Assembly (NCBI RefSeq): GCF_012933505.1
Contig: NZ_JABBNB010000038.1
Span: 1 to 64,000 of the forward strand
Source: Gordonia asplenii
GTDB lineage: Bacteria; Actinomycetota; Actinomycetes; Mycobacteriales; Mycobacteriaceae
Reading direction: 5' to 3'
Length of the DNA: 64,000 nt
Part shown: piece after piece, positions 41,698-49,935 of the stretch
Position numbering within the stretch: position 1 is the stretch's first letter
How the letters are laid out: each line of letters opens with the position of its first letter
Notes under the pieces: model-generated
The model's input: only the letters and a program-made list of their open reading frames with translations
The model's database searches: none
What the model was told of the DNA's origin: nothing
Program-made: the position numbers and the translations under genes

Positions 41698-42822
41698 ATG
41701 GACTCTTCGATCATCTCCGAGATCCGCACCACGATCGTCGACATCCCGATCCGACGTCCGCACAAGTTCGCGGTCCTCACCATCGACACACAGAGCTTGC
41801 TGTTGGTGTCGGTCGAAACCCGCGACGGCACAGTGGGTATCGGTGAGGGGGTCGTGCCCGGCGGGCCATGGTGGGGCGGCGAATCAATCGAGGGCATGAA
41901 GGCTCTCATCGACGGATACCTCACGCCGCTGCTAATCGGCGAAGACGCCCATCGTCCCAGCTTTCTCGCTCACCGTCTCGATCGCATGATCGGCGGCAGC
42001 GAGTTCGCAAAGGCCGCAGTGGAAATGGCGCTGTGGGATCTCAGCGGCAAAGCAGCCGGGATCCCCGTGCACCGACTGCTCGGTGGCGCACACCGAGACC
42101 GTCTCCCCGTCACGTGGGCGCTGGGTGCCGAAACTGCAGACGTGGTGATCGCGGAGGCGCGGGCCAAACTCGAACAGGGAAGCCATACTTCGTTCAAACT
42201 CAAGATGGGTGCCGGCGAGCCCGCTGCCGACGTGGCCCGAATAGCGGCGGTCGCGGCCGACCTGGCAGAGAAAGCACGACTGTCGGTTGACCTGAACGGT
42301 TCGTGGGACCTCCTAATCGCCGAACGCTATCTCCCCGAACTCACCGCGGCCGGCGTATCGCTGTTCGAGCAACCGGTGCCACGATGGGACGTGCCGGCAA
42401 TGTCGCGACTCGCCGAACTGCTGACCGCTCCGGTGATGGCCGACGAATCGCTGCGTTCACCGCAGGATGCCGCGCGCCTGTGTACGGCGCGCGCCGCGGA
42501 CATCCTCGCCGTCAAGATCCCCAAATGCGGAGGAATCACAAATGTGACGGCGATCGGTGCCGTCGCCGAATCCTTCGGCATCCAGTGCTTCGGCGGAACA
42601 ACCATCGAGTCGTCGATCGGGACAGCCGCCGCATTGCACACCTATTGCGCCATGCCGTCACTGGTGGCCGGCAGCGAGCTGTTCGGAACGCTGCTGCTCT
42701 GCGACGATCTCGTCGTGGAGCCGATCGGGCTCCGCGACGGACATCTCCACCTGCCCACCGGCCCGGGGTTCGGGGTCGAGCTCGACGAGCGGAAGGTGAA
42801 GCGCTATGCCCGCGCATCCTGA
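41698..42822 (+). CDS. Muconate cycloisomerase-like enolase-superfamily enzyme
   Basis: A 374-residue enolase-superfamily protein. The catalytic Lys pair is in SFKLKMGAGEP. The metal ligands are in LSVDLNGSW (Asp), SLFEQPV (Glu) and APVMADESL (Asp). The second base Lys is in ILAVKIPKCGG. FGGTTIESSIGTAAALHTYC near the C-terminus is like chloromuconate cycloisomerases. It should turn a muconate into a lactone and, for 3-chloro- or similar substrates, eliminate halide. ATG 41698 is 13 bp after the dioxygenase stop. Its end overlaps the cyclase start by 17 bp. Confidence 0.9.
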   Translation: MDSSIISEIRTTIVDIPIRRPHKFAVLTIDTQSLLLVSVETRDGTVGIGEGVVPGGPWWGGESIEGMKALIDGYLTPLLIGEDAHRPSFLAHRLDRMIGGSEFAKAAVEMALWDLSGKAAGIPVHRLLGGAHRDRLPVTWALGAETADVVIAEARAKLEQGSHTSFKLKMGAGEPAADVARIAAVAADLAEKARLSVDLNGSWDLLIAERYLPELTAAGVSLFEQPVPRWDVPAMSRLAELLTAPVMADESLRSPQDAARLCTARAADILAVKIPKCGGITNVTAIGAVAESFGIQCFGGTTIESSIGTAAALHTYCAMPSLVAGSELFGTLLLCDDLVVEPIGLRDGHLHLPTGPGFGVELDERKVKRYARAS

Positions 42823-43858
42823 ACATTTCCGCACCGAAGACGACCGGAGGATCAGGCTGATTGATGACTACCCCGTCTACCGAGAACTATTGGCACGCAA
42901 CGATGCTCCACCCGGTTCGAGCTGGGGTGTGTTCGGCGACGATGATCAACTCGGCACCTTGAACTTCCTCGTGTTGGCGGACCTCGCCGACGCTGCTCGG
43001 ACGGTGCGGGCGGGCCGTGCGTATTCGCTCAACCTCCGCTCGGACGCAATCACATCTTCACTGGCACCGACCAGAGAGCCGTTCGTTCACAACATCTTTC
43101 AACGAACACCGTTTCATCGCGACGAATGGCTGGACCGCTTCTATCTGCAATACGCGACACAGATCGATGGCCTGCGGCATATCGGTCACCCCGACTACGG
43201 GTTCTATAACGGCGCTGACGGCACCGATTTTCAGCCGGGAACCGAGCGCCTCGGCATCCACCACTTCACCGCGCTGCCCATTGCGGGACGTGCGGTGGTT
43301 GCCGACATCGACGGGTATCTGCAATCGATCGGAGGTCATCTCGATCACGATGCGGGACAACCGGTTGAACTAGAGACCCTGTGCGCGACGCTGGAACATC
43401 AAGGCAGCACGATCAAGCCGGGAGACATCGTCCTAGTCCGGTTCGGATGGCTCGGCCACTATCGCGACGACAGCTCTGCCGACTGGCGAAAGAATCTGGT
43501 AGTCAAGCAGTTCCATACCGGGATGCGACAGGACCGCGACCTGCTCGAGTGGCTATGGGACCATCGCGTCGCGATGGTTGCGGCCGACAACTTCGCATTC
43601 GAATGCTGGCCTGCCGGCCCCGACAGCCCCTTCTTCGCAGAGGCCGACCGTTCGGGCGTTGCCGACGACCCGCACGCCGGGATCATGCATCGGGAACTGA
43701 TCGCGCTCCTAGGCATGCCGATAGGAGAGCTGTGGGACCTCGATCGACTGGCCGCGGACTGTGCTGCCGACGGCCGCTACGAGTGCCTGGTCACGGTCTC
43801 GCCGCTGCCGGTAGTAGGTGGCGTCGGATCCCCCGCGAACGCGATCGCACTGCGATGA
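42806..43858 (+). CDS. Cyclase-family (Pfam cyclase / kynurenine-formamidase-like) metal hydrolase
   Basis: A 350-residue protein of the cyclase family. GSSWGVFGDDDQLGTLNFLV is an N-terminal signature. The metal-binding area has GIHHFTALPIAGRAVVADID and GHLDHDAGQPVELETLCATL, and later KPGDIVLVRFGWLGHYRDD. The family hydrolyses formamides or lactones with Zn or Mn. The trans-dienelactone hydrolase of Pseudomonas reinekei is, as I recall, a zinc enzyme of a similar type. Here, between cycloisomerase and maleylacetate reductase, it sits where lactone hydrolysis is needed. Overlaps on both sides (17 bp and 4 bp) couple it. Confidence 0.82.
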   Translation: MPAHPEHFRTEDDRRIRLIDDYPVYRELLARNDAPPGSSWGVFGDDDQLGTLNFLVLADLADAARTVRAGRAYSLNLRSDAITSSLAPTREPFVHNIFQRTPFHRDEWLDRFYLQYATQIDGLRHIGHPDYGFYNGADGTDFQPGTERLGIHHFTALPIAGRAVVADIDGYLQSIGGHLDHDAGQPVELETLCATLEHQGSTIKPGDIVLVRFGWLGHYRDDSSADWRKNLVVKQFHTGMRQDRDLLEWLWDHRVAMVAADNFAFECWPAGPDSPFFAEADRSGVADDPHAGIMHRELIALLGMPIGELWDLDRLAADCAADGRYECLVTVSPLPVVGGVGSPANAIALR

Positions 43859-44925
43859 CGGTTTCCAACTTCAGTTACCAGGCGCTACCCATGCGAGTGG
43901 CCTTCGGCGACGGTGCCGTCTCGCACCTGCCCGACGAGTTGGATCGCGCCGGTCACATGCGCGCGTTGGTGCTATGCACTCCGGGACAGACGCGTATCGC
44001 GCAGATCGCCGTGGCCGCGCTCGGGGTGCGGAGCGCCGGGGTGTTCGACGCCGCGCGTATGCACGTTCCTGTCGAAACCGTCTCGGCCGCAATCAAGTAC
44101 GCGTCAGAGGTCGATGCCGACAGTTGTGTGGCGATCGGCGGGGGCTCATCGATCGGACTCGGCAAGGCCATCGCCCTGGAATCCGGGCTCCAGATCATCG
44201 CGGTACCGACGACCTACGCCGGTTCCGAGATGACACCGATCTGGGGGCTCACCCGTAATGGACGCAAACAGACCGGCCGTGACTCCGTCGTTCTGCCGAC
44301 GTCGGTAGTCTACGACCCACAGCTCACGACTTCCCTCACAAGTGAGATCTCGGCCGCCAGCGGACTCAACGCGATCGCTCATGCGGTCGAAGCCCTCTAT
44401 GCGCCGGACGCGTCACCGGTCATCTCGCTCATGGCGGAAGAGGGCGTCCGCGCCCTCGCCGGTGCCCTGCCGGCGATCGTCGACAACGGTAGCGACCGGG
44501 TAGCTCGACGCGCGGCTCTATACGGGGCGTGGCTGTGCGGCGCGTGTCTGGGGGCAACGACAATGTCGCTGCATCATAAGCTGTGCCACGTACTCGGTGG
44601 CTCGCTCAATCTGCCCCATGCCCAAACGCACGCGATCGTCCTACCATATGTCTTGGCCTACAACGAAGTTCACACTCCCGCGGCGAAGGCGGCCTTACAA
44701 CGCGCACTCGGCGTGGACTACGCGCCGTCGGTAGCGCTTCGAGAAATCGTCACCAGACTTCCGATCCCGGGGTCGTTGTCAGCTCTCGGTGTCCGATCAG
44801 AACAACTGCAGTCCGTCATCGAACAAGTGCTGGCAAGTCCTTACGCCAATCCCACGCCCGTGGAAATCGAGGGTCTGCGCGACATCCTCCACCGTGCGCT
44901 ACGCGGCGCCGCGGTGTCAGAATGA
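43855..44925 (+). CDS. Maleylacetate reductase
   Basis: A 356-residue iron-containing-ADH-type protein. GGGSSIGLGKAIALESGLQI and VPTTYAGSEMTPIWGLT are the NAD(P)H and maleylacetate-specific loops. LPTSVVYDPQLTTSL and SGLNAIAHAVEALYAPDASP continue the domain, and MSLHHKLCHVLGGSLNLPHA has the metal-site His residues. It reduces maleylacetate (and often 2-chloromaleylacetate) to 3-oxoadipate. The ATG overlaps the cyclase stop by 4 bp. It is the last operon gene. Beta-ketoadipate thiolase and CoA transferase genes are not in the window. Confidence 0.93.
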   Translation: MTVSNFSYQALPMRVAFGDGAVSHLPDELDRAGHMRALVLCTPGQTRIAQIAVAALGVRSAGVFDAARMHVPVETVSAAIKYASEVDADSCVAIGGGSSIGLGKAIALESGLQIIAVPTTYAGSEMTPIWGLTRNGRKQTGRDSVVLPTSVVYDPQLTTSLTSEISAASGLNAIAHAVEALYAPDASPVISLMAEEGVRALAGALPAIVDNGSDRVARRAALYGAWLCGACLGATTMSLHHKLCHVLGGSLNLPHAQTHAIVLPYVLAYNEVHTPAAKAALQRALGVDYAPSVALREIVTRLPIPGSLSALGVRSEQLQSVIEQVLASPYANPTPVEIEGLRDILHRALRGAAVSE

Positions 44926-45000
44926 CGCACGAAGAATGAGCGCCGAGGCTGGTGCGATGTCCTTGGGAAAGGTCACACCGAACGGCTACCGCTCTCCATC

Positions 45001-45948
45001 TCATCCGCCGGTGAAGGGATCCACCGGCACGCAGGGCACCGCGCGCGGGTGCGCGGGATCGAGGGCATTGAGGACCAGGGCCGCGCTGCGGCGATTCGAG
45101 GTGATCGACGCATGGTCGGAGTGGTCGAGTGAACACCCCTGCTGCACAACGATGTTCGTGACGTCGGTGCCCGCCGGTCCGGGAAGTTGACCCGCTCTGT
45201 ACGGCGTCACGACCTCGTCGTCGCGCGTCGAGATATTGGTGTAGGCGATGCCGCGCACATACGGCGTCGGCAGCCGGACCGCTTCGTTGAAGTCGAAATC
45301 GGCGGCCGGCGTCGAACAGCCCGCACATGAGCGCGGCGGTAGCTTCGCCCCGAGTCGGCGCCCGATCGCCTCGGCCAAGTCGCTGCGGGCGTCGTCGTCG
45401 TCGGGCCCCTGCCTCCAGTACGGCGCGAGCGACACATAGCGGCGCACCTTTCCCGCGCCGCCGAGGTACTTGATCCAGTAGGTGGGGAGCTGGGTGCCGA
45501 GCGAATGCCCGACGACGTCGATCTGCCGAGCCCCGGTGCGGGCGAGCACCGCGTCGACGAAATGCTTGATCTCCCAGGCACTTTCGAGTTTCGACCCGAG
45601 TCCGCCGAGCGCCGATGCCGGCCACGGGGTGCTCAACGCTCCATAGGTTGGAGCGAAGACGCAGTATCCGGCGTTGTGCAGCACCGGCACCAGCGTGCCC
45701 CAATTCGTCTGTCGCCCACCGCCACTGCCATGAAACAGGACGACGGGACGGGGATGCGCCGACGTCGGGCGGCAGGAGTAGTCGTTGCTGCCCGGCAGCG
45801 AGCCGCCGGGATTGCGCAGCTCGGCGTCGATGCCGGACAGGAAGCTGTAGGTGACCGGGAGCCGGGTGACCGGCGTCGCCGACGCGGGTGGCGCGACGGC
45901 CGTGGTGAGCACCGCCACCAGGAACAGTACCGCGGCAACGACTTTCAT
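45001..45948 (-). CDS. Secreted alpha/beta-fold lipase/esterase
   Basis: A 315-residue exported hydrolase. The signal peptide is MKVVAAVLFLVAVLTTAVAP then PASA, with probable cleavage after Ala at about 24. HPRPVVLFHGSGGGRQTNWG is the oxyanion region and IDVVGHSLGTQLPTYW the Ser elbow. Several Cys pairs (SCAGCSTPAAD, VVQQGCSLDH) suggest disulfides. It resembles actinobacterial triacylglycerol lipases of the Rv-type secreted group. It starts by ATGA overlap with the DinB2 gene, an odd pairing functionally. Substrate unknown. Confidence 0.88.
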   Translation of the reverse strand: MKVVAAVLFLVAVLTTAVAPPASATPVTRLPVTYSFLSGIDAELRNPGGSLPGSNDYSCRPTSAHPRPVVLFHGSGGGRQTNWGTLVPVLHNAGYCVFAPTYGALSTPWPASALGGLGSKLESAWEIKHFVDAVLARTGARQIDVVGHSLGTQLPTYWIKYLGGAGKVRRYVSLAPYWRQGPDDDDARSDLAEAIGRRLGAKLPPRSCAGCSTPAADFDFNEAVRLPTPYVRGIAYTNISTRDDEVVTPYRAGQLPGPAGTDVTNIVVQQGCSLDHSDHASITSNRRSAALVLNALDPAHPRAVPCVPVDPFTGG

Positions 45949-47027
45949 CGAGACTCCTCGTCGTCGGTGACCAGATCCAGCCGAACGCCCAACAGGCGGA
46001 CGGGACGGTCGAGTTCGAACTGGTCGAGCAACGCGTGGCAGACCGGTTCGATGTCGTCGAGGGCGATCGTCGGTTCGGGCAGCTTGCGCGATTTGGTCCG
46101 CGTGTAGAAAGTCTTGGTGCGCACCGTGATTGCGATGCGGAACACGACACGCTGTTCGGCGAGGACCTGATCGAGTACTTCCCGGGTCAGTTCGGCGATG
46201 GCCGCGTGCAATTCGGCGGCGTCGGTGATGTCGGTGGCGTACGTGCGCGATTTGGAGTGCGAGCGGGCCAGCCACGGTTCGGCGGTGATCGTCGCATCCC
46301 CTCCCCCACGCGAGAGGACGTAGAGCCAATTGCCTTGGTGTGGACCGAAAGTGGCGATCAGATCATCCTTGGGCGTCGCGATGAGCTGATTGACGGTGTC
46401 GACCCCGTTGGCAGACAACTTCTTCGCCGTCTTCGGCCCGACACTCCACAGCTCCTTGGTGGGCCCCTCGCCCATCAGCTCGATCCAGTTGCCGGCGTCG
46501 AGGCGGAAGATCCGTTGCGACGCAGCGTCTCTCACCTCTTGCTTCTTGGCGAAGTTGGTCGCCATCTTGGCGCGCTGCTTGTTGTCACTGATGCCGATCG
46601 AAGCGCGCAGTCCGTTGCGATCCGCGATGGCCGTGATGATCTGCGACGCCAGGGCAGCCGGGTCGTCGACGTCGGCGCCGAGGTAGGCCTCATCCCACCC
46701 CCACACCTCGACCGGGTGCCCGAAGCTGCGCAGTGTCGCCATGACGTCGGCCGACGCGACGTCGTACGCGGGAGCGTCGAGTGGCAGGTAGACGGCATCG
46801 GGCATCTTGCGATGCGCGACGCGCAACGGCATGCCGGCCCGGACGCCCTGTGCCCGCGCCTCGTACGACGCGCAGGTGACCACCTTGCGAGCCTCGGTGG
46901 GGTCGCCGTTGCCGCCGACGATGACGGGGACGTCGACGAGTTCCGGCGAACGCAGGCGCTCCACGGAGACCTGGAACTGGTCGAGGTCCACGTGCAGGAT
47001 CGCGCCGAATCGTTGGGCGGTGGTCAC
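45945..47027 (-). CDS. DinB2-type Y-family DNA polymerase with Gln at the steric gate
   Basis: A 360-residue Y-family polymerase. The catalytic acids are in LHVDLDQFQVSVE (Asp14, Asp16) and WGWDEAYLGAD (Asp, Glu). The motifs GGNGDPTEARKVVTCASYEA and IGISDNKQRAKMATNFAK match the mycobacterial DinB2 branch rather than DinB1. The residue after DQF, the steric-gate place (Phe in E. coli Pol IV, Leu in mycobacterial DinB2), is Gln19 here. DinB2 is known to take ribonucleotides; Gln here would likely do the same. No beta-clamp motif is obvious at the C-terminus, which ends DLVTDDEESR. Coupled to a lipase gene. Confidence 0.9.
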   Translation of the reverse strand: MTTAQRFGAILHVDLDQFQVSVERLRSPELVDVPVIVGGNGDPTEARKVVTCASYEARAQGVRAGMPLRVAHRKMPDAVYLPLDAPAYDVASADVMATLRSFGHPVEVWGWDEAYLGADVDDPAALASQIITAIADRNGLRASIGISDNKQRAKMATNFAKKQEVRDAASQRIFRLDAGNWIELMGEGPTKELWSVGPKTAKKLSANGVDTVNQLIATPKDDLIATFGPHQGNWLYVLSRGGGDATITAEPWLARSHSKSRTYATDITDAAELHAAIAELTREVLDQVLAEQRVVFRIAITVRTKTFYTRTKSRKLPEPTIALDDIEPVCHALLDQFELDRPVRLLGVRLDLVTDDEESR

Positions 47028-47134
47028 GTGGCCAGGGTAGAACTTCAGCCGAATGCGCGGCGATACCGGTCAGATACTGTCCGCATTAATCGATAGAACT
47101 GAAGTCGGAACCAACAACCGAGAGGGAGCTCATC

Positions 47135-47509
47135 ATGGACTGGACCATCGAAGTGGCGATCCTGCCGGTCACCGACGTCGACCGCACCAAGGCGTTCTAC
47201 GAGTCGATCGGGTTCGCCGCCGATCACGACCACACCGTCAGCGACGAGGTGCGTTTCGTCCAGATGACCCCTCCCGGATCCAATTGCTCGATCGCCTTCG
47301 GCAAGGGTCTCACCGACGCCGAATCGGGATCGCGGCCGCTGCACATCATCTGCGTCTCCGACATCAACGCGGCCCGGGAGCAACTGCTCTCGGCGGGAGT
47401 CGAGGTCAGCGACGTCGACGTGCAGGCGTGGGGCCACTTCGTATACTTCGGCGACCCCGATGACAACCGGTGGTCGGTGCAGTACCTCCCCTACCGCTAC
47501 GCGTCGTGA
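47135..47509 (+). CDS. VOC family (glyoxalase-like) protein
   Basis: A 124-residue vicinal-oxygen-chelate protein with two beta-alpha-beta-beta-beta units: VAILPVTDVDRTKAFYESIG then FAADHDHTVSDEVRFVQMTP, and HIICVSDINAAREQLLSAGV then VYFGDPDDNRWSVQYLPY. The sequence pattern is that of small actinobacterial VOC proteins of unknown substrate. Metal ligands look incomplete, so binding rather than catalysis is possible. ATG 47135 has GAGAGGGAG upstream. It is divergent from the dinB2 gene. Confidence 0.85.
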   Translation: MDWTIEVAILPVTDVDRTKAFYESIGFAADHDHTVSDEVRFVQMTPPGSNCSIAFGKGLTDAESGSRPLHIICVSDINAAREQLLSAGVEVSDVDVQAWGHFVYFGDPDDNRWSVQYLPYRYAS

Positions 47510-47663
47510 GACATCGGGACCTTATGCCCTAGTGGCCGGGCCCGCCCCGCGGGAGGATTGATATGCGGGCCGGAGTCGGGGGCCGGCCCGAGGAGCAGCA
47601 GTTCGCAGGCCCGGCCCAGTGAAGTCGGGCCTGCGGACCTCGCCCTGGCAATACGCTGGTCCC

Positions 47664-48176
47664 ATGTCATCCTCACAACCCTTTCCCGACGTACGTTGGG
47701 GCTCGGAGTCAAGCTTTCTGCGCGCGCCGATGGTCAAACTGGCCAAGACCGGCTTCGGTTCCGCGGTCATCCGCACCCTTTCTCCCGCCGACCGCTGGTT
47801 GCTGGAGAAGACGAACGGCCGGTTCACCGCGCTCGGCCCGATCGGAGCCCCGACGATGCTGCTGGCGACGACCGGCGCCAAAACCGGCGCGCGCCGCGTC
47901 CAGCCGCTGCTCTACTACCGCGAAGACCCCGACATCTTCGTCATCGGCTCCAACTTCGGCGGCGATCACCACCCGGCGTGGACGCACAACTTACTGGCCG
48001 GCGGGCCGGCGTCGGTGCTTATCGGCGACGAAATCCCGGTTACCGCAACGCTTCTCGACGGCGAAGATCGTGAGCGGGTGCTCGCGGGCTTCATCGACAT
48101 GGTCGCGGCCTATCAGGTCTACCTGACCCGGACCGATCGCAAGCTGCGGATCTTCCGGTTGTCAGCGAAGCAGTAG
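47664..48176 (+). CDS. Ddn-type deazaflavin (F420)-dependent nitroreductase family protein
   Basis: A 170-residue split-barrel protein of the Ddn/F420-binding group: TNGRFTALGPIGAPTMLLAT and TGAKTGARRVQPLLYYREDP, then VIGSNFGGDHHPAWTHNLLA. The TGAKTGARR...NFGG...HPAW pattern is diagnostic. Family members reduce quinones and some activate nitroimidazoles. The frame continues upstream, but ATG 47664 gives the usual N-terminus SSSQPFPDVRWGS. It stands alone ahead of an acyl-CoA ligase. Substrate unknown. Confidence 0.9.
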   Translation: MSSSQPFPDVRWGSESSFLRAPMVKLAKTGFGSAVIRTLSPADRWLLEKTNGRFTALGPIGAPTMLLATTGAKTGARRVQPLLYYREDPDIFVIGSNFGGDHHPAWTHNLLAGGPASVLIGDEIPVTATLLDGEDRERVLAGFIDMVAAYQVYLTRTDRKLRIFRLSAKQ

Positions 48177-48187
48177 CCGAGCATCTA

Positions 48188-48199
48188 GTCTGATCAGAC
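48188..48199. promoter_or_regulatory. Palindrome GTCTGATCAGAC
   Basis: A perfect 12-bp palindrome 35-46 bp upstream of the acyl-CoA ligase start, with partly symmetrical CTAGT flanks. Possible TetR-type operator; no regulator is adjacent. Confidence 0.4.
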
Positions 48200-48233
48200 A
48201 ACACTAGTTATCAGAAATGGGGAGGCCGACGGC

Positions 48234-49865
48234 ATGGTCGTGCGTCACATACTCGATGCGGCATCGGAGACCATCGGTGCGCTGAGAATCCTGCAGCACC
48301 GCGGCGCGATCGACCTACGGCGCCCGCTCGACATCGTCGAGATGGCCAAACGGGGCAGCACCATCGGCCCGTCGTCGACCGTCATCCTCGCCGGTGCCCA
48401 GAAGTACCCCGACGCCCCGGCGATCACCGACGAACGCGGCACGCTGACGTTCGCCGAGGTGGATCGGCAGTCGAACGCACTCGCGAATAAGCTGCTCACG
48501 CAGGGCCTGCGGCCCGGTGATGTGGTCGCGGTACTCGCCCGCGATCATCGCGGACTCATCGTCGCGCTGAGCGCCACCGGCCGAGCGGGTTTCCGGCTCG
48601 CGATGATGAATACCGGCTTCGGCAAGAGTCAGTTCGTCGAGGTCGCCGAGCGCGAAGGCGTTCGCGCGATGCTCTACGACGAGGAGTTCGGTGACATCGT
48701 CGACGGGCTGCCCGCGATGCCGCGCGTCCTCACCTGGGTCGACGGCGAACGGCCGGTCCCCGACGGCGTCGCCACCCTCGACGACGTGGTGGCCGACGGC
48801 GACACGTCCATGCCGCCGACGCCGAAGTCGTTCGCCGGATTCGTGATCCTGACCAGCGGCACCACCGGACTGCCCAAGGGTGCGCGGCGCGCGAAGACAC
48901 CCCCGCTCGCGAGCGCCCTGCTGCTGGACCGGATTCCGATTCCGCAGCGCGGCACCATGGTCATCGTGTCGCCGATCTTCCACTCGACCGGGTTCGTCGT
49001 CTGGGGCGTCGGAACCGCGCTGGGCAATCAGACGGTGGTAATGCGCCGCTTCGACGCCGAGAAGACGCTGGCCGCGCTCGCCGAACATCGCGCCGAAGTT
49101 CTGGTGGCCGTGCCGACCATGCTGCACCGGATGATCGCCCTGGGACCCGAGGTAATCGCGAAATACGATCTGTCGGCGCTGAAGATCATCGTGATCGCCG
49201 GATCGGCGCTGTCGCCGACCTTGTCGCAGGCCGTGCAGGACACCTTCGGCGACGTTCTCTACAACCTGTACGGGTCGACCGAGGTGGGGATCGTGTCGAT
49301 CGCCCAGCCGCACGAATTGCGCCTCGCGCCGGGGACGATCGGGCGGACGCCGGTGACCAGTCACGTCGCTCTGTTCGACGAGCACGATCAGCCGATCACC
49401 GGAATCGACGTTCCCGGCCGACTCTTCGCGCGCAACGCCGCTCCGTTCGAGGGCTACACCGACGGGCGGAGCAAACAGGTCATCGACGGCTACATGTCCA
49501 CCGGCGACATGGCCCGCATCGACGCCAACGGCCTGATGTTCATCGAAGGCCGCGACGACGACATGATCGTGTCCGGCGGTGAGAACGTCTTCCCTCTCGA
49601 AGTGGAGAATCTGCTCGCCGAGCATCCCGACGTCGCCGATGTGGCGGTCATCGGCGTCGACGACGATGCTTTCGGAAAACGGTTGCGCGCCTTCATCGTT
49701 CGCAACCCTGACGCCGATCCGCAGCCCGACGAGCTGAAGTTGCACGTCAAGACCCACCTGGCCCGGTACAAGGTGCCGCGCGACGTCGTCTTCGTCGACG
49801 ACCTGCCCCGCAATCCGACCGGAAAGCTGGTCCGCAGGATGCTGCCGACCGGACCGCTGGAGTGA
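48234..49865 (+). CDS. AMP-binding acyl-CoA/acyl-AMP ligase (FadD type)
   Basis: A 543-residue adenylate-forming enzyme. The phosphate loop is VILTSGTTGLPKGARRAKTP. Motif A5 is LYNLYGSTEVGIVSIAQPHE. The C-terminal domain has TGDMARIDANGLMFIEGRDD then MIVSGGENVFPLEVENLL, and the catalytic Lys is in PRNPTGKLVRRML. It is a fatty acyl-CoA synthetase of the FadD12/FadD2-like group, cytoplasmic or membrane-associated. The carboxylate it activates is unknown. The ATG has GGGGAGG. It is monocistronic, with a possible palindromic operator upstream. Confidence 0.9.
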   Translation: MVVRHILDAASETIGALRILQHRGAIDLRRPLDIVEMAKRGSTIGPSSTVILAGAQKYPDAPAITDERGTLTFAEVDRQSNALANKLLTQGLRPGDVVAVLARDHRGLIVALSATGRAGFRLAMMNTGFGKSQFVEVAEREGVRAMLYDEEFGDIVDGLPAMPRVLTWVDGERPVPDGVATLDDVVADGDTSMPPTPKSFAGFVILTSGTTGLPKGARRAKTPPLASALLLDRIPIPQRGTMVIVSPIFHSTGFVVWGVGTALGNQTVVMRRFDAEKTLAALAEHRAEVLVAVPTMLHRMIALGPEVIAKYDLSALKIIVIAGSALSPTLSQAVQDTFGDVLYNLYGSTEVGIVSIAQPHELRLAPGTIGRTPVTSHVALFDEHDQPITGIDVPGRLFARNAAPFEGYTDGRSKQVIDGYMSTGDMARIDANGLMFIEGRDDDMIVSGGENVFPLEVENLLAEHPDVADVAVIGVDDDAFGKRLRAFIVRNPDADPQPDELKLHVKTHLARYKVPRDVVFVDDLPRNPTGKLVRRMLPTGPLE

Positions 49866-49935
49866 GCGACTCGTAAAGTCAGCCGAAACGGCGTCGGGCG
49901 AGAACAATGGGAGGCACCCGAGGTCAGGAGGCGTG

